A stretch of DNA of 64,000 nucleotides from Calocera cornea HHB12733 (lineage: Eukaryota; Basidiomycota; Dacrymycetes; Dacrymycetales; Dacrymycetaceae): positions 55,170 through 119,169 of the forward strand of contig KV423930.1 in the NCBI GenBank assembly GCA_001632435.1, read 5' to 3'. The notes beneath the pieces are model-generated. The model was not told the origin of the DNA, did not search any database, and saw only the letters and a program-made list of their open reading frames with translations. The position numbers were made by a program, and so were the translations under genes. Shown here one piece after another: positions 1-9,355 of the stretch (position 1 is the stretch's first letter; each line of letters begins with the position of its first letter).

Positions 1-726
1 CGCACCTTGTCGACCTTCAGCTGCTTGAAGCCTTCGACCGATCTTTTCGCGTCGCTCACGACTTGGCGCTGCCAACGATGTCAGCCGTTGTCGGTCTCTC
101 ATACCGGCAGCTACACGTACCCTCCACGGTCCGATCTTCTCCGGATCATCCGCCCATGCATCTCGCGCCGCAGGCCTCGACGGCACTTGCTTCCCGTACT
201 TCTTCATTCGCTCGGCGATAACCTCGTCTACCGGCGGCCCATCTTCTTCACCGTCTTGCAGCGCGACGAACGGTGTCGCCGGCAACGTCTCGGCATCCGT
301 CTGTTGTTCGACCAGCGCGGGCTCGGTCTCCGTCATCGCCTCTTCGTTAGGCCCCTCCTCGGCGACATCCGTCGACAACACCGTGTCCACAGTGCCCGGT
401 TCCTCGCCTCTTTCCTCCGACGGCTCCTCGCCTCTTTCGACCACCGACTCCGCGTCCTCTGGCTCAGCCGTCGGTTGCTTCGACGTCGGCGTCTCCTCGG
501 TCACAGATGTCGCCGGGCGTTCGCCCTCTGGTTCGTCGGCGGTCGTCTCGCCCGTCTTCGACACCTTAGCCCTCGGGGCCTCGCTCGACGTGATCGACAC
601 GCGTTTCTTGCTCGCGGTCGACGGCGTTTGACTACCGACGGACTCTTGACGTGCCGCGCGGTTCGCTGCCCTCGCCCCGCGATCCACCGCCGTCGCTTCG
701 CGTTTTGTCGTACGCCGGTGCGCCAT
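1..726 (-). CDS. Unrecognised acidic protein, 5' part of gene
   Basis: The start codon is at 726-724 and the gene runs off the window at base 1. Exon 1 is 726-121 and exon 2 is 68-1. The intron at 120-69 starts GTACGT and ends GGCAG and keeps the frame. The protein begins MAHRRTTKREATAVDRGARA. A basic first 60 residues are followed by a long low-complexity stretch rich in Glu, Thr and Pro (about 60-150) and then a more ordered end (DEVIAERMKKYGKQVPSR, then DDPEKIGPWR joined to RQVVSDAKRSVEGFKQLK). The opposite strand is also open for 243 codons, but that is a GC-rich shadow: only the minus frame gives sensible sequence across the splice. I do not recognise the family. Confidence 0.65.
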   Translation of the reverse strand, partial: MAHRRTTKREATAVDRGARAANRAARQESVGSQTPSTASKKRVSITSSEAPRAKVSKTGETTADEPEGERPATSVTEETPTSKQPTAEPEDAESVVERGEEPSEERGEEPGTVDTVLSTDVAEEGPNEEAMTETEPALVEQQTDAETLPATPFVALQDGEEDGPPVDEVIAERMKKYGKQVPSRPAARDAWADDPEKIGPWRVRVAAGMRDRQRLTSLAAPSRERREKIGRRLQAAEGRQGA

Positions 727-929
727 GGTGAGGAGTAGAGGCGTTCGAGTGAAGTGGGCGTTCTCGGTGGTGGTGGACCGAAGGAACGACGCGTCAACAA
801 AAAGCGGCGGTAAAGCGGCCCAAGAGTCACCACCGGCCAACTTCTGATTTGGATCTGCTTCCGTCACGTGACGTTTCTTCGCGGACGTTCTCGCCACATG
901 AAAGGCTCCGCCTGAGGACAGGCGCGTCT

Positions 930-1870
930 TCAAAAGTCCCCCGCGGATGGGTACCGATACCCACGCGGAAGCTGTTACGTAATCATATAGCCTCGGTATA
1001 CTCGGAGCGTAAAGCGATAAAGTCCCCCGCGGCCACGATACCTCGGTATTGATACATCGGCGACGACAAAAATTTTGGCACTACGCGCCACACTAATACC
1101 AGCCGAATGCTTCGATAGGCTTATATCGGTACAGTCTTCGTCGCTGTCATACCGATGACCTTTTACCGACGGCTACGGTATGCCATACATCGGTGACATC
1201 CTTCGGTATGACTGAGGACAGTCACATTCCAAAGTCCCCCGCGGATGTACTGCACGGTAGTGTTTTCGCCTCTTTTATCGACGTTCACACGGTATGTGTC
1301 GATACTTACGTAGTCCGGGATCCGCTCGCGTCGGACGAGCCGGATGCGTTGCATCCGCCGGAGGATCTCTCGGTTTGCTGGATCGGCTCCGGCCTCGAAA
1401 GGCAACATTCCCTCGTAGCCGTCGATACACTTTCGACTCCTTTTTCTTGTATATAGACCGCGCAGGCGGCATAGATACTGAATGAGAAGCCCCCGTTTGT
1501 GCCTCTCCCAGTCCGTCCCTCGTCCCGTTCCCGTCCTCGACCTCGTCGCATCCTGTTTGTCAATCCCTCGTCGACCCCTTCGGTATCCGCCATAGCACGG
1601 GTATCGTACCCTTCGGTAGTGCCATAGCCGTCGGTATCAAGGATACCGTCTCGACCGTCATCCCTGCCGGTACCTCTACCGACATCATCCGCGACCGTAT
1701 CACCGACGCGACTACGGCTATCATCTCCGTGCCCGTATCCCGTACCGACCGCCATAGCCGAGCTACCACACAGCTGAGGATAGTAGTATTGTGATTATTA
1801 CTATTGCTATCTACCGAAGCCTATCTGGTCTCGTGCTACCGAGGCCACCGGTATTCCGACTGGACTCATC
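930..1870. repeat. Cluster of CGGTAT/ATACCG words
   Basis: About twenty occurrences of ACCGA or its complement TCGGT, usually extended to ATACCGA or TCGGTAT, lie in both orientations at irregular spacing. Examples are near 952-962, 993, 1042-1052, 1122, 1151, 1173, 1203, 1288, 1577, 1629-1645, 1668, 1690 and 1850. Several adjacent pairs form small palindromes, such as GGGTACCGATACCC at 950. I count this by eye and no unit length repeats strictly, so it is not a simple satellite. Confidence 0.5.
933..1247 (+). repeat. Three copies of AAAGTCCCCCGCGG
   Basis: The 14-base box AAAGTCCCCCGCGG occurs at 933-946, 1019-1032 and 1231-1244. The first and third copies share more: both are followed by ATG and both are preceded by CTGAGGACAG (912 and 1212). 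These two look like a diverged duplication of about 35-40 bases. Confidence 0.7.
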
Positions 1871-3492
1871 CCTTCAGATTTGTTAGGTATCGATCAGGAG
1901 GCGACATGGGTTGCAAGCGAGCCGCTTCCGTGCACCCTTTCCTCTTCTCCTCTCCTCCCCTGTGGTGCTGGTACTGGTGCTAACACCGGTTGATCCCCGC
2001 TCATCCTGCCCGTTGTACGTAGCTTCAACCACACCTGTGGACGAGCGACTATACTTACTGCGCAGCAGAGCGAGCGGGCCTCTTCCGTGCTGTGCTCCGT
2101 GATGCTCTAGTGTCTCTGCAGGGCTAGTCGAGTCCTGCTCGTAGCCTCGTCACCTTTCTCTTACAGCTGCACAGAAGGCTAGAGATAAAGCACGAATGAG
2201 GGTCACGAGCAGGTCTCTTCTGTGCTCTCCTTCACGCTCTCCCCATTTCTTGAATTTATTTGGTGCTAGTCGAGCCCCGCTTGCCGGATTCCGTCGTCTC
2301 TCTTTCGCTCCCTCTTCAGCCCTGCGGCAGATTGGCAGAAATAAGTATTCTGTCGTCGGCTGGTTGCGAGCGGGTCTTCCCTTGTACCCTATTTAGTACA
2401 CTGATAATATCTGTACTTTGTGTGCTGGAGCAACATACTCATGTCCTCAAACAGGGCTGCAGGGTTTACATCCCCCAGCCCAGTTGAGCGGGTGCTGCTC
2501 CGGATTTATTTCCTGATTTCTACTATCTGTAGCCATACTGACATTAGTTTCCCAGTGGCTCTGATGATTGATTCTAGTAGGGTAGATGCATCATGAGGAT
2601 CCTCCGCGGATGGCTTGGCCTTCGTATCTGTCAGCTCATCCATATGGGACAACAACCAGGAGCTGATTCAGGAAGAGGAGCTCTCCAAGCGGTATCCGGA
2701 GTGGTTTATCTCTGCCCTGCCTTCGAGATCTGTCAGGGATGTTCATAACCGGACTATTGATTATGAAAGCCCGGAGATCCGGCACTTGTTCGTCCCCGGC
2801 CGGCACGTTCATGGACGCCCGCTCTGGCAGAACGTTCACATCCCCATTCTCTTCTCTCCATTCACCACCCATTTTCCGCCCCTCCCTCACCCACCGAACG
2901 TGCACAAAACGCGTGCCAAAGCGTGAATCATGCGTGCACGGAGTCCTGTACAGTCGTTGCCGGTCTAGGCCTTCTTCACGGAGCGGAGGCATATTCGGCG
3001 CCCTCCCGAACGGCAGACCCCGCGGCTCCTTTTCATTCAGCAAGCCAAATTCTCCGGACGCCACACGGGGCCGATTTCTCGGCCCTACTACCCAAAACGG
3101 AATATGCACGGCTCACGTCGGCGCTCTCGGGCGACCTGTTTCGCCGCAATGTCTGCCTGCTTCAAGTTGTTGTCATCAACAATGGACAATATGGCGAGTT
3201 ATACCTGGAAGCGGGCGCTCGCCTAAACGACAGCGCTTGGAGCTCGCCCTGCTTCTCGGAACATCTCTGCCCATCGCAGCGCCTTCCGACAAACTTCGGC
3301 CCCCCCACAGCGCATCGCCGAAGCCCCGTCGGCCCGGGGCTCCGCCCTCGGCCCTGGGTCCACTTTGCAATTGCCGGCATGCGGGCTGACTCTGACCCAT
3401 ACCCCGGCCCAGATCCGTCCCCGAGGCCGGCCAGGCGCTCGCTGCGAGGCTGCCGGCCGGCTTGTCAATCTCCCGATCGAATGCTGGGCCTG

Positions 3493-3500
3493 CGATATAT
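3493..3500 (+). promoter_or_regulatory. Possible TATA element of the MFS gene
   Basis: GATATATG lies about 120 bases upstream of the transporter start codon and is followed by a C/T-rich leader (3530-3600). The position fits a fungal TATA element, but nothing else supports it. Confidence 0.3.
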
Positions 3501-3616
3501 GCATACGCCGGCGATGGGCTGAGAGGAGCTATCCTTTCCCCTCTCTCTTTCGTTTCCTCTCTGGCTGGTGTGCGCTAGCTTTCCTATACTCTCTCCGTTC
3601 CGTGTTCTCTTGTGCG

Positions 3617-5642
3617 ATGGCCTCCGATCCTAGGCTGGGCACCGGCGGCGCCGTGATCGTCGATGTCGAGAAGGGGCTGGGTGGTCACGACCTCGGCCGC
3701 CGGACGAGCATGACGCTAGTCCCCTCCCCGCACCCAGACCGACCCACATCCATCGCATCCCTCGCCCATTCAGAGAAACATCACCATAAGACGCTGGCGG
3801 AGAAGAAGGAGGCCGAGGAGAAGGAGATCGCCTACCCCGGCGAGACGGAAGAGGCCATCGAACGCGATGAGGAGGAGGAGTTTCCCGACGGGGGGCTCAG
3901 GGCTTGGCTCGTTGTCGCGGGAGTAGGTCCAGTCACGTATTCGTATGATCTGCCGCTGATTGTCGTCCTAGGGTTGCTCTATTACGGTTGCCTCGTAAGC
4001 AGTGGTCTTTACCTGCTTGTATTAGTTGTAATGTAAAGCCCTTCAGCTTCGGATACGTGAACACGTGGGGCATCTTCCAAGCGTACTACTCCGAGCACCT
4101 CATGCCCGACGTCTCCGCTTCCCAGATGTAAGCCCTACCAGCTCCTTCCAATTTACCCATTCTAACCCGGGCTCAGATCCTGGATCGGCTCCATCCAAGT
4201 CCGCTCTGCTTCTTGAACCGGGCCGCTAGCCCCGAGTCAGCAATATTAACGTACTCTGCTCCTTCTAGTACTCGTTCAACTTCTTCCCGGGTCTGATCAT
4301 GGGCCGGCTGTTTGACCTTGGCTACTTCCGCATCCCACTGTTCACGGCCAGCTGCTTCATCCTAATCGTCACCTTCCTCGTTGCACAGTGCACGGAGTAT
4401 TGGCAGTTCTTGCTGGGGCAGGGCTTCGCGCTTGGTGTAAGCTTGAAGCTGTCTTGTCAAACAGACGTGGTTGCTGAAGACGTTAAAGATGGCGTCCGGT
4501 TTCATGTCAGGTCCTACCGTCGCCGTTGTTGGGCACTGGTGTAAGACAATCCTCTCTTCCGGTCTTGATCTGACGTGACTTCTGTGTAGTCCAGAAGAAA
4601 CGTTCCATGGCGTTTGGCATCGTGGCTGCAGGAAGCTCTGTCGGTGGCCTGGTCTTCCCGATTGTTGTGTCTCGCTTGCTACCACAAATAGGGTGTGTAT
4701 GATCCTTGAAAGAACGTCCAAACCTTAACGGAATCTGCCCAGTTTCCCTTGGACGATGCGGGTTCTCGGTCTCATTCTTATGGTCTTCATAGTATTTGCC
4801 AACCTTGTATGTCGTGCCCTTTTTCTACACGGACGCCAAATGTTGACCTCAATAGACATTACGCCGACGTCTGCCTCCTGTCAATGTCGCTGGTGGCATA
4901 CTTAATCTCAAGGCGTTCAAGCGACAAGAATACACGCTGTATACCGCTGCTACCTTTGTAGCGTTCATGGGCCTGTTCACTGGTGCGTAACTGCAGGTTG
5001 ACACAAACTCAAATTGGCTCTGATCAAATCCAGCTTTAACATATCTGAACTCTGATGCTGTCTCGATCGGTCTTTCGCCTCAGTTCTCAACGTATCTCAC
5101 TGGCATCGCGAATGGATCCTCCGGATTCGGCCGTGTCCTCTCGGGCGTATTTTCCGACATGGTCGGGCCCATCAACATCCTTATTCCCTTCAATCTGCTT
5201 ACCGCGGTCGCAACTTTTGCCTGGCCGTTTGCCAAGACAGAGCCGACAATCATCGTCATCGCAGTGATCTACGGCTTTGCCAGCGGCGCGTACTCTGGGT
5301 TGACAGCGGCACCGATTGCAAACATGGGTGCCGTTGGAGATATGGGCAGGAGGATTGGCATGACTTTCACTTTGGCTGGATTTGCAGCGTTATGTGGTCC
5401 GTCTCATCGCCTCCCAACTTGGGTGGAGCTGATGCCTCGGATAGGACCACCAATATCAGGTGCTATTCACGATCATTACCAAAGTTTTGTTCCAGTCGGC
5501 ATCTACGCTGGGTATCGCCAGACTCTTTGCTATTGTGTCCAACCCCGCTGACTGCTGATATAGCTGCTCCATCCTCATATCAACCATACTCTTAATACTC
5601 TCCAAGAGAGCCGCGCTCGGTCGCTTCTGGGGCAAATTCTGA
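3617..5642 (+). CDS. MFS transporter, monocarboxylate permease type
   Basis: Plasma- or organelle-membrane permease of the major facilitator superfamily, closest in pattern to fungal Mch/monocarboxylate transporters. The substrate cannot be told. Exons: 3617-3922, 3972-3994, 4047-4127, 4177-4198, 4269-4436, 4489-4540, 4590-4692, 4743-4806, 4856-4982, 5034-5396, 5445-5511, 5564-5642. After an acidic, basic-clustered cytosolic tail of about 90 residues comes the family signature FPDGGLRAWLVVAG, then GYVNTWGIFQAYYSEHLM, ISWIGSIQYSFNFFPG, VAVVGHWFQKKRSMAFGI, and in the second half GFGRVLSGVFSDMVGPIN and GPPISGAIHDHY. Twelve TM segments are expected. Two exons are only 23 and 22 nt. It converges on the next gene with a 154 bp gap. 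Confidence 0.88.
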
Positions 5643-5796
5643 CCATCTCCATGCGCATCCATAGACGGAGTTGTTCACCAATCTGAGTACAATTGTAACA
5701 TACTAATGCAAGCAACCAATGAAATACAAGTGTTGGACGTGATGGACTCTAGACATATCTGGAACATGGGATACATGCGGCCGAAACGACGCGTGC

Positions 5797-6440
5797 TCAG
5801 CTGCGTTCAGCCTTGTCATGAATGATGCGAAGCAACCCTTCCCGCAGGGCGACAATCTCGTCCCACTCCGACTGCTCCCAGCCGGGTATGTAAGTTTGAA
5901 GAGCTTCGAGCAGTTGTTCCTCTGAGAGTGCGTAGACATCAGACGCGTTCTGTATCAGAAGAGGAGGCTCATGTGGTGGTGGTGCCTTGCCGTGGGTTGA
6001 GTACCAAGGTCAAGAGCAGGGCGATCAGGTACGTACCGCAGGTTGGGAAGTCTCAGGCTGCTGCCGGAACGACAGTACTTCAAAAGGACTAGGGTCTGTC
6101 ACGATCACAGGGGTGCTCCACAGCTGTCGATAGTCAGGTTTACCCTTGAGCGACGCGTGGGACCAGACACACCGAGGGAGCAGCGAGAGCCGTGACTTGC
6201 AGCAACGTCTTGGCTGGGCGTACCGGGTTGGCATCCGACGTGCTACTTCTGGCCCTCTCCTGGGAGCTTGTGTTGGCTTGCAACTCAATCTCGTCCACCA
6301 TCACGTAGTCCTCCTCAATCGCTGTATGTGATGTCAGAATACCGTTCTATAGAGGAGAAGAACAGCAGCGTACGATACACCGTCTGCTCGGGGATGGTAG
6401 GCCGGATTGGGTCGTTCATCTGCGCAGCGTCGCCGTCCAT
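5797..6440 (-). CDS. Small unknown protein, 134 residues
   Basis: Exons 6440-6374, 6321-6224, 6123-6037 and 5949-5797 join into one frame of 135 codons with stop. Intron 1 (donor GTACGC, branch CTGAC) and intron 3 (GTACGT to ATACAG) are canonical. Intron 2 (6223-6124, 100 nt) is the least certain, placed by the branch CTGACTAT before GACAG. The N-terminal half (QMNDPIRPTIPEQTVYPIEE) is polar. The C-terminal half, beginning at LSEEQLLEALQTYIPGWEQS and ending HDKAERS, looks like a short helical domain. I recognise no family. Confidence 0.6.
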
Positions 6441-6533
6441 GGTTAGATATTGCAGGATGAAGTGAAGTAAAATGAAACGCGCTCGTCTGGTGGGAGAGAT
6501 GGTAGGTGACACAGCAACACCGCCCAGGCTGTC

Positions 6534-6540
6534 TATATAT
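6534..6540 (-). promoter_or_regulatory. TATA element upstream of the 134-residue gene
   Basis: TATATAT lies about 95 bases upstream of the start codon at 6440, on the strand read into that gene. Position and sequence fit a core promoter. Confidence 0.4.
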
Positions 6541-6646
6541 GGTGTAGTCAAACCCGACTCCGAGTCATCAGAGCCGAGACATCGTTTCTCGTTCACATTT
6601 CCGCTAGCCGGGAAACCCGCGAGTCAGGGCCAAGGTCGCTGCATTT

Positions 6647-6684
6647 GGTTGTTGTCTCAGCTGGACGCAGCTGAGACAACAACC
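6647..6684. repeat. Perfect 17-bp inverted repeat, 4-base loop
   Basis: Arm GGTTGTTGTCTCAGCTG at 6647-6663 is matched without error by its complement at 6668-6684 around the loop GACG. It sits between the promoter side of the 134-residue gene and the 3' end of the decayed helicase copy. No T-run follows, and fungal Pol II does not use such terminators, so its role is open. Confidence 0.85.
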
Positions 6685-6767
6685 GATACTACAGCCGAGA
6701 CAGGACAATGACGTGTGCACAAAAAACTACCCAGCGCTTCCGTCTCCTCTTGACCTCCCGCCCGCCC

Positions 6768-7788
6768 TCACGCGCTTCCAGCTCTGGCCCACTTCTTCCG
6801 CCCGACGCGCATGAGCGCCCGCTTCGTCTCCCCATCCGGAAACGTCTTGGGGTCAAACTGCGTGGGGGCAAGCTCGAACAGCCACTGGGTCCGGCTCTCG
6901 TTGACGGTGCCGATGTGCGAGCGGCTGGTGATGACAGAAGGAGTCGTGGGTCGTGGAAGGGGACCCAGTCCAGTCGCGGACGGTGTCGAGAGCGTGCGGC
7001 CTGGGCGGAGGGTAGACGACCTACGGAAGTTCACCAGCGATTCTCGCCGTTACGGAAGAGAACGACACACCTGATCGTCCTTGACGATCCGGTGCTCCGC
7101 TCTCCGGCACTCCTTATGCGCTACCTACTTGAAGACCCTTTCGTAAGAGAGCATGCGCGAGTCCGTCGTGGATATGATCTTGAGGCCGAGCCGCTCCATG
7201 AGGCGCATGCAGCTGGGCACGGATCTTCTCTGCTTCCTGGAGGACGCGGAGGTCGAGCTAGTTGCTGTACGCCCAATTCATGTCGTGCACGTCTGATCAA
7301 GCGTCACAATGGAGCTACGCGAGAGAGAAGGGAGAACGCACTCTGCATGTAATGGCTGTACACGTTCAGAAGGGTGACGATCCCCTCCGGCGCAACGAAC
7401 ATCGCACGCTCCGCATCGGCGGCATTTCTTTCCCTACAGCGCCAGGAACGCGCTCTGGACTTATCCCCGTCAGCTTTTCCCTCATCAGACAAACACATGT
7501 ATCGACGCACCAGACAGCATCGCCGCCACAGTCCAGCACTCAGCACTGCACCTCATTTCCGCACTCGTCCCGCCTCTGGATCCAACAGCGTCTCCGCCAC
7601 GCACTGCCCAGATTGCGTCATCTCCCCCTGAACATCCAGACATCCCAGCATATTAAGTATCTCCAGCGCGCATATCACAGTTTCGGGCGCGGACGCATCA
7701 AGGTGGTCGAAGTGCACCAGGTCGAGCCCCGCTGGCGGGGCAGCTGTAGCACGGTGTGCCCCAGGTTTGCGCGGAGGAGCGCGTCTGC
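6768..7788 (-). pseudogene. Decayed C-terminal third of a DEAH-box helicase
   Basis: Read on the minus strand, pieces in different frames match the intact Prp43-type gene at 18425-21195 in order: DALLRANLGHTVLQL, then DLVHFDHLDASAPETVICAL and LNMLGCLDVQGEMT, then TVAAMLSG, then EGIVTLLNVYSHYMQ, then EKIRAQL, and finally WLFELAPTQFDPKTFPDGET. Frameshifts and stops separate the pieces, and the motor domains are absent. Two intron sites of the intact gene are kept, after AMLSG and after YMQ with the shared donor context ACATGCAGAGTGCGT. This points to a DNA-level copy, not a retrocopy. The 3' end is at the stop at 6768-6770; the 5' limit is where similarity fades. Confidence 0.8.
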
Positions 7789-8068
7789 AGAGAGAGAGAC
7801 TTTAGTGCGGACGATATCCTCAGTCTTCAGACTCACAATCTCCCTGCTGCCGCTGCTACTGTTGGTGCCCATGCTGGTGGTGGACAGCACAGGGCGGTCG
7901 GGGCGGTTGGTGCTGATGAGAGTGAGGGACTGGGAGGACCCTGGCCCGGTTATCAATGAATTGCTTCCTTGCCCGCAGGCTCTTCTCCAACATTTCCTGA
8001 CTCGGCCGCTCCCTCTCTCCACCTTGAATTCTTCTCCCAAAATTTGCTGACGCTCTCCTCAGCACACG

Positions 8069-9283
8069 ATGGCCTCTCCTCCTCATCTGCTGACGCTGGC
8101 CGACCTGAGCGTGAAGCAGCTCAAGTCGTCGCTGACGCACGCGGCGTACCTGAAGCGGGTCTCCCTGCCCATCCTCCAACCGCGGCCACACGGCTCCTAC
8201 ACGCTCTTCCCGCCCAAGACCCTCTCCGACAAGACGATCGCGCTCCTCTTCTCGAAGCGGTCCACGCGCACGCGGCTGTCCGCCGAGAGCGCCGCGCACC
8301 TCCTAGGCGGGCACCCGATGTTCCTCAGCAGCGCCGACATCCAGCTGGGCGTGAACGAGAGCCTGCAAGACTCGGCCCGCGTCATCGGCGGCCTCGTCGA
8401 CGGCGTCTTCGCCCGCGTGGGGGACCACAGCGAGATCGTCACGCTTGCGCAGCACAGCCCGGTGCCGGTGCTCAACGCGCTCAGCAGCCTCTGGCACCCC
8501 ACGCAGATCCTCGCCGACCTGCTGACGCTGCTCGAGCACCTGCCCTCGCCCGACCCGCTCCCAACAGCACCCATCAGCAGCATCTCCCCGGGCCACAGCA
8601 TCCCGGCGGACGCTGTGCCCGGGGACCTGCCCCCGAAACTGGACTTCGACGTCCTCAAGGGCCTCACCATCTCCTGGCTCGGCGACAGCACCAACGTCCT
8701 GCACGACATGCTCGTCACGTACCCGCGGCTCGGGGCAAAGGTCAGGGTCGCGGTGCCGAAGGAGTACCCGTGCCCGGGCGAGGTGTGGGACAGGGTCGTG
8801 CAGCTCGGGTGTGACAAGGGCATTGACTGGAGCGATGACCCGCTCCGCGCTGTCGAAGGCGCGGACATCGTCGTCACTGATACCTGGTGCGCCCCCGCCC
8901 CGTTCTCCCTCCCAGCAGCTCATAAGCTAAGGCAACCCCCAGGGTCTCCATGGGCCAAGAATCGGAGAAAGCGGCGCGGCTGCGCGCCTTCGCCGGGTAC
9001 CAGGTGACCGAAGCGCTCTGCAAGCAGGGGGGCGCGGCGGAGGACTGGAAGTTCCTGCACTGCCTGCCGCGCAAGCCGGACGAGGTGGACGACGGCGTGT
9101 TCTACGGGAAGCGCAGCCTGGTGTGGGAGGAGGCGGAGAACCGCAAGTGGACTATCATGGCGCTGTTTGAGTACGTCCCACCTTTTTTTCTGCTGGTCGG
9201 GTGTGCGAGTTGGAGCTGGAGCTGACCCCCCCACCCCCCGCAGGTCCATGTTCGGCCACTGGAAGCTCACGCCTGACGATTAG
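8069..9283 (+). CDS. ARG3: Ornithine carbamoyltransferase
   Basis: Makes citrulline from ornithine and carbamoyl phosphate in arginine synthesis. Exons 8069-8886, 8943-9170 and 9244-9283 give 361 residues. The carbamoyl-phosphate loop SKRSTRTR is at about 62-69, HPTQ lies near 138, GDSTNV takes the usual GD-NNV place, DTWVSMGQE is at 271-279 across intron 1, and the ornithine-side HCLPR is at 312-316 followed by [20 protein letters not shown]. The family is usually about 330-350 residues; the excess is an insertion of roughly 30 residues after [10 protein letters not shown] (about 155-190). The N-terminus, [14 protein letters not shown], has no evident mitochondrial presequence and no in-frame upstream start was found. 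It converges with the next gene at 72 bp. Confidence 0.95.
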
Positions 9284-9355
9284 GAAGCAATAGATACAGT
9301 CCAGCTCGGATATTAGCAACGACTCTACAGCCAATGTAATGCCTTAACCGCCGCC

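Larger units (their letters stand above)
727..3616. other. Long non-coding stretch with degenerate repeats
   Basis: No frame on either strand gives a convincing protein or a splice chain that joins conserved pieces. The 930-1870 part is packed with short TCGGTAT/ATACCGA words, and three copies of a 14-base box lie at 933-1247. Around 1900-2450 there are loosely repeated Ct-rich words of the type GTCGAG-CCTGCTC. The last 120 bases before the transporter are pyrimidine-rich, as expected of a fungal 5' leader. Confidence 0.6.

Noticed and set aside
7..738. Plus-strand open frame of 243 codons
   Set aside because: Arg/Leu-rich shadow of the minus-strand Glu/Thr/Pro-rich gene; the minus frame is supported by a canonical intron.
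1306..1755. Minus-strand open frame of 149 codons
   Set aside because: Composition is driven by the CGGTAT-type repeats (Asp/Gly/Thr); no start context, no splice partners, no family signal.
2636..3522. Overlapping open frames on both strands (157, 216 and 199 codons)
   Set aside because: All are GC-rich and mutually overlapping, with no motif or splice chain; more likely promoter DNA of the transporter.
8197..8923. Minus-strand frames of 226 and 206 codons and a plus frame of 281 codons
   Set aside because: Shadows of the high-GC OTC coding frame.
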